Shown here: one piece after another, positions 63,993 to 64,000 of the stretch
How the letters are laid out: each line of letters begins with the position of its first letter
Position numbering within the stretch: position 1 is the first letter of the stretch
Assembly (NCBI RefSeq): GCF_007786455.1
Contig: NZ_VNJK01000001.1
Location: forward strand, 2,635,765-2,699,764
Reading direction: 5' to 3'
DNA: 64,000 bases
Origin: Paenibacillus agilis
GTDB taxonomy: Bacteria; Bacillota; Bacilli; Paenibacillales; Paenibacillaceae
The notes under the pieces: generated by a model
The model's database searches: none
What the model saw: the letters and a program-made list of their open reading frames with translations, nothing else
What the model was told of the DNA's origin: nothing
Position numbers and translations under genes: made by a program

Positions 63993-64000
63993 CAGTCCCC

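Overview
The window looks like a chromosomal segment of an endospore-forming Firmicute, most likely a Paenibacillus or close relative. The basis is two GerA/GerB/GerC germinant-receptor operons, a YdjO-type protein, a Bacillus-like dhb catecholate siderophore operon, a B. subtilis-like gnt operon with recognisable GntR operators, strong AGGAGG-type ribosome binding sites, and a secreted GH19 chitinase with CBM5/12 and FN3 modules. The genus is inferred, not proven. I saw no tRNA, rRNA, CRISPR array or intact insertion sequence.

Region 1 (1-13.6 kb, minus strand) is an iron-regulated catecholate siderophore locus. It reads AraC/substrate-binding regulator, then ferric-siderophore binding lipoprotein, trilactone esterase, dhbA, dhbC, dhbE, dhbB and dhbF, with dhbF running off the left edge. 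A perfect 7-1-7 Fur box precedes the regulator and a 14/15 Fur box precedes the binding protein. Together these genes make 2,3-dihydroxybenzoate, assemble a bacillibactin/paenibactin-type trilactone, import it with iron and hydrolyse it. Just beyond the regulator lies the 79-codon tail of a MATE transporter, a gene remnant.

Region 2 (14-27 kb) is mixed: a membrane acyltransferase, the GH19 chitinase, a four-gene germinant receptor operon (A-C-D-B), two flavin-linked oxidoreductases, a small unknown gene, a GH5 lipoprotein glycosidase and a DUF5693-like membrane protein.

Region 3 (27-32 kb, minus strand) is a gluconate locus, gnd-gntR-gntP-gntK, with two GntR operators, a cre-like site and an intercistronic terminator-like hairpin.

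Region 4 (32.2-52.4 kb, minus strand) is the most interesting part: eleven tightly packed, partly overlapping genes ending at a strong terminator. In transcription order they are a lysine/ornithine N-hydroxylase, a cupin, a methionyl-tRNA-synthetase-like enzyme, a trimodular NRPS (A-T-C-A-T-C-A-T), two ABC exporter half-transporters, a BtrH-like acyltransferase, a stand-alone acyl carrier protein, an APC permease, a DAO-type FAD oxidase, and a large BtrH-like protein with FN3 and discoidin domains. The hydroxylase/cupin/MetRS/DAO quartet matches the hydrazine (N-N bond) forming machinery known from s56-p1 and triacsin biosynthesis. Here the cupin and MetRS parts are separate genes. The NRPS codes read unknown-Ser-Gly and there is no thioesterase. 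I infer an uncharacterised hydrazine- or hydrazide-containing peptide pathway.

Region 5 (52.9-64 kb, minus strand) holds a small alarmone synthetase, aspartase, an amidohydrolase paired with a 1,047-residue GNAT fusion protein, a YdjO homologue, and a second germinant receptor operon (A-B-C) at the right edge.
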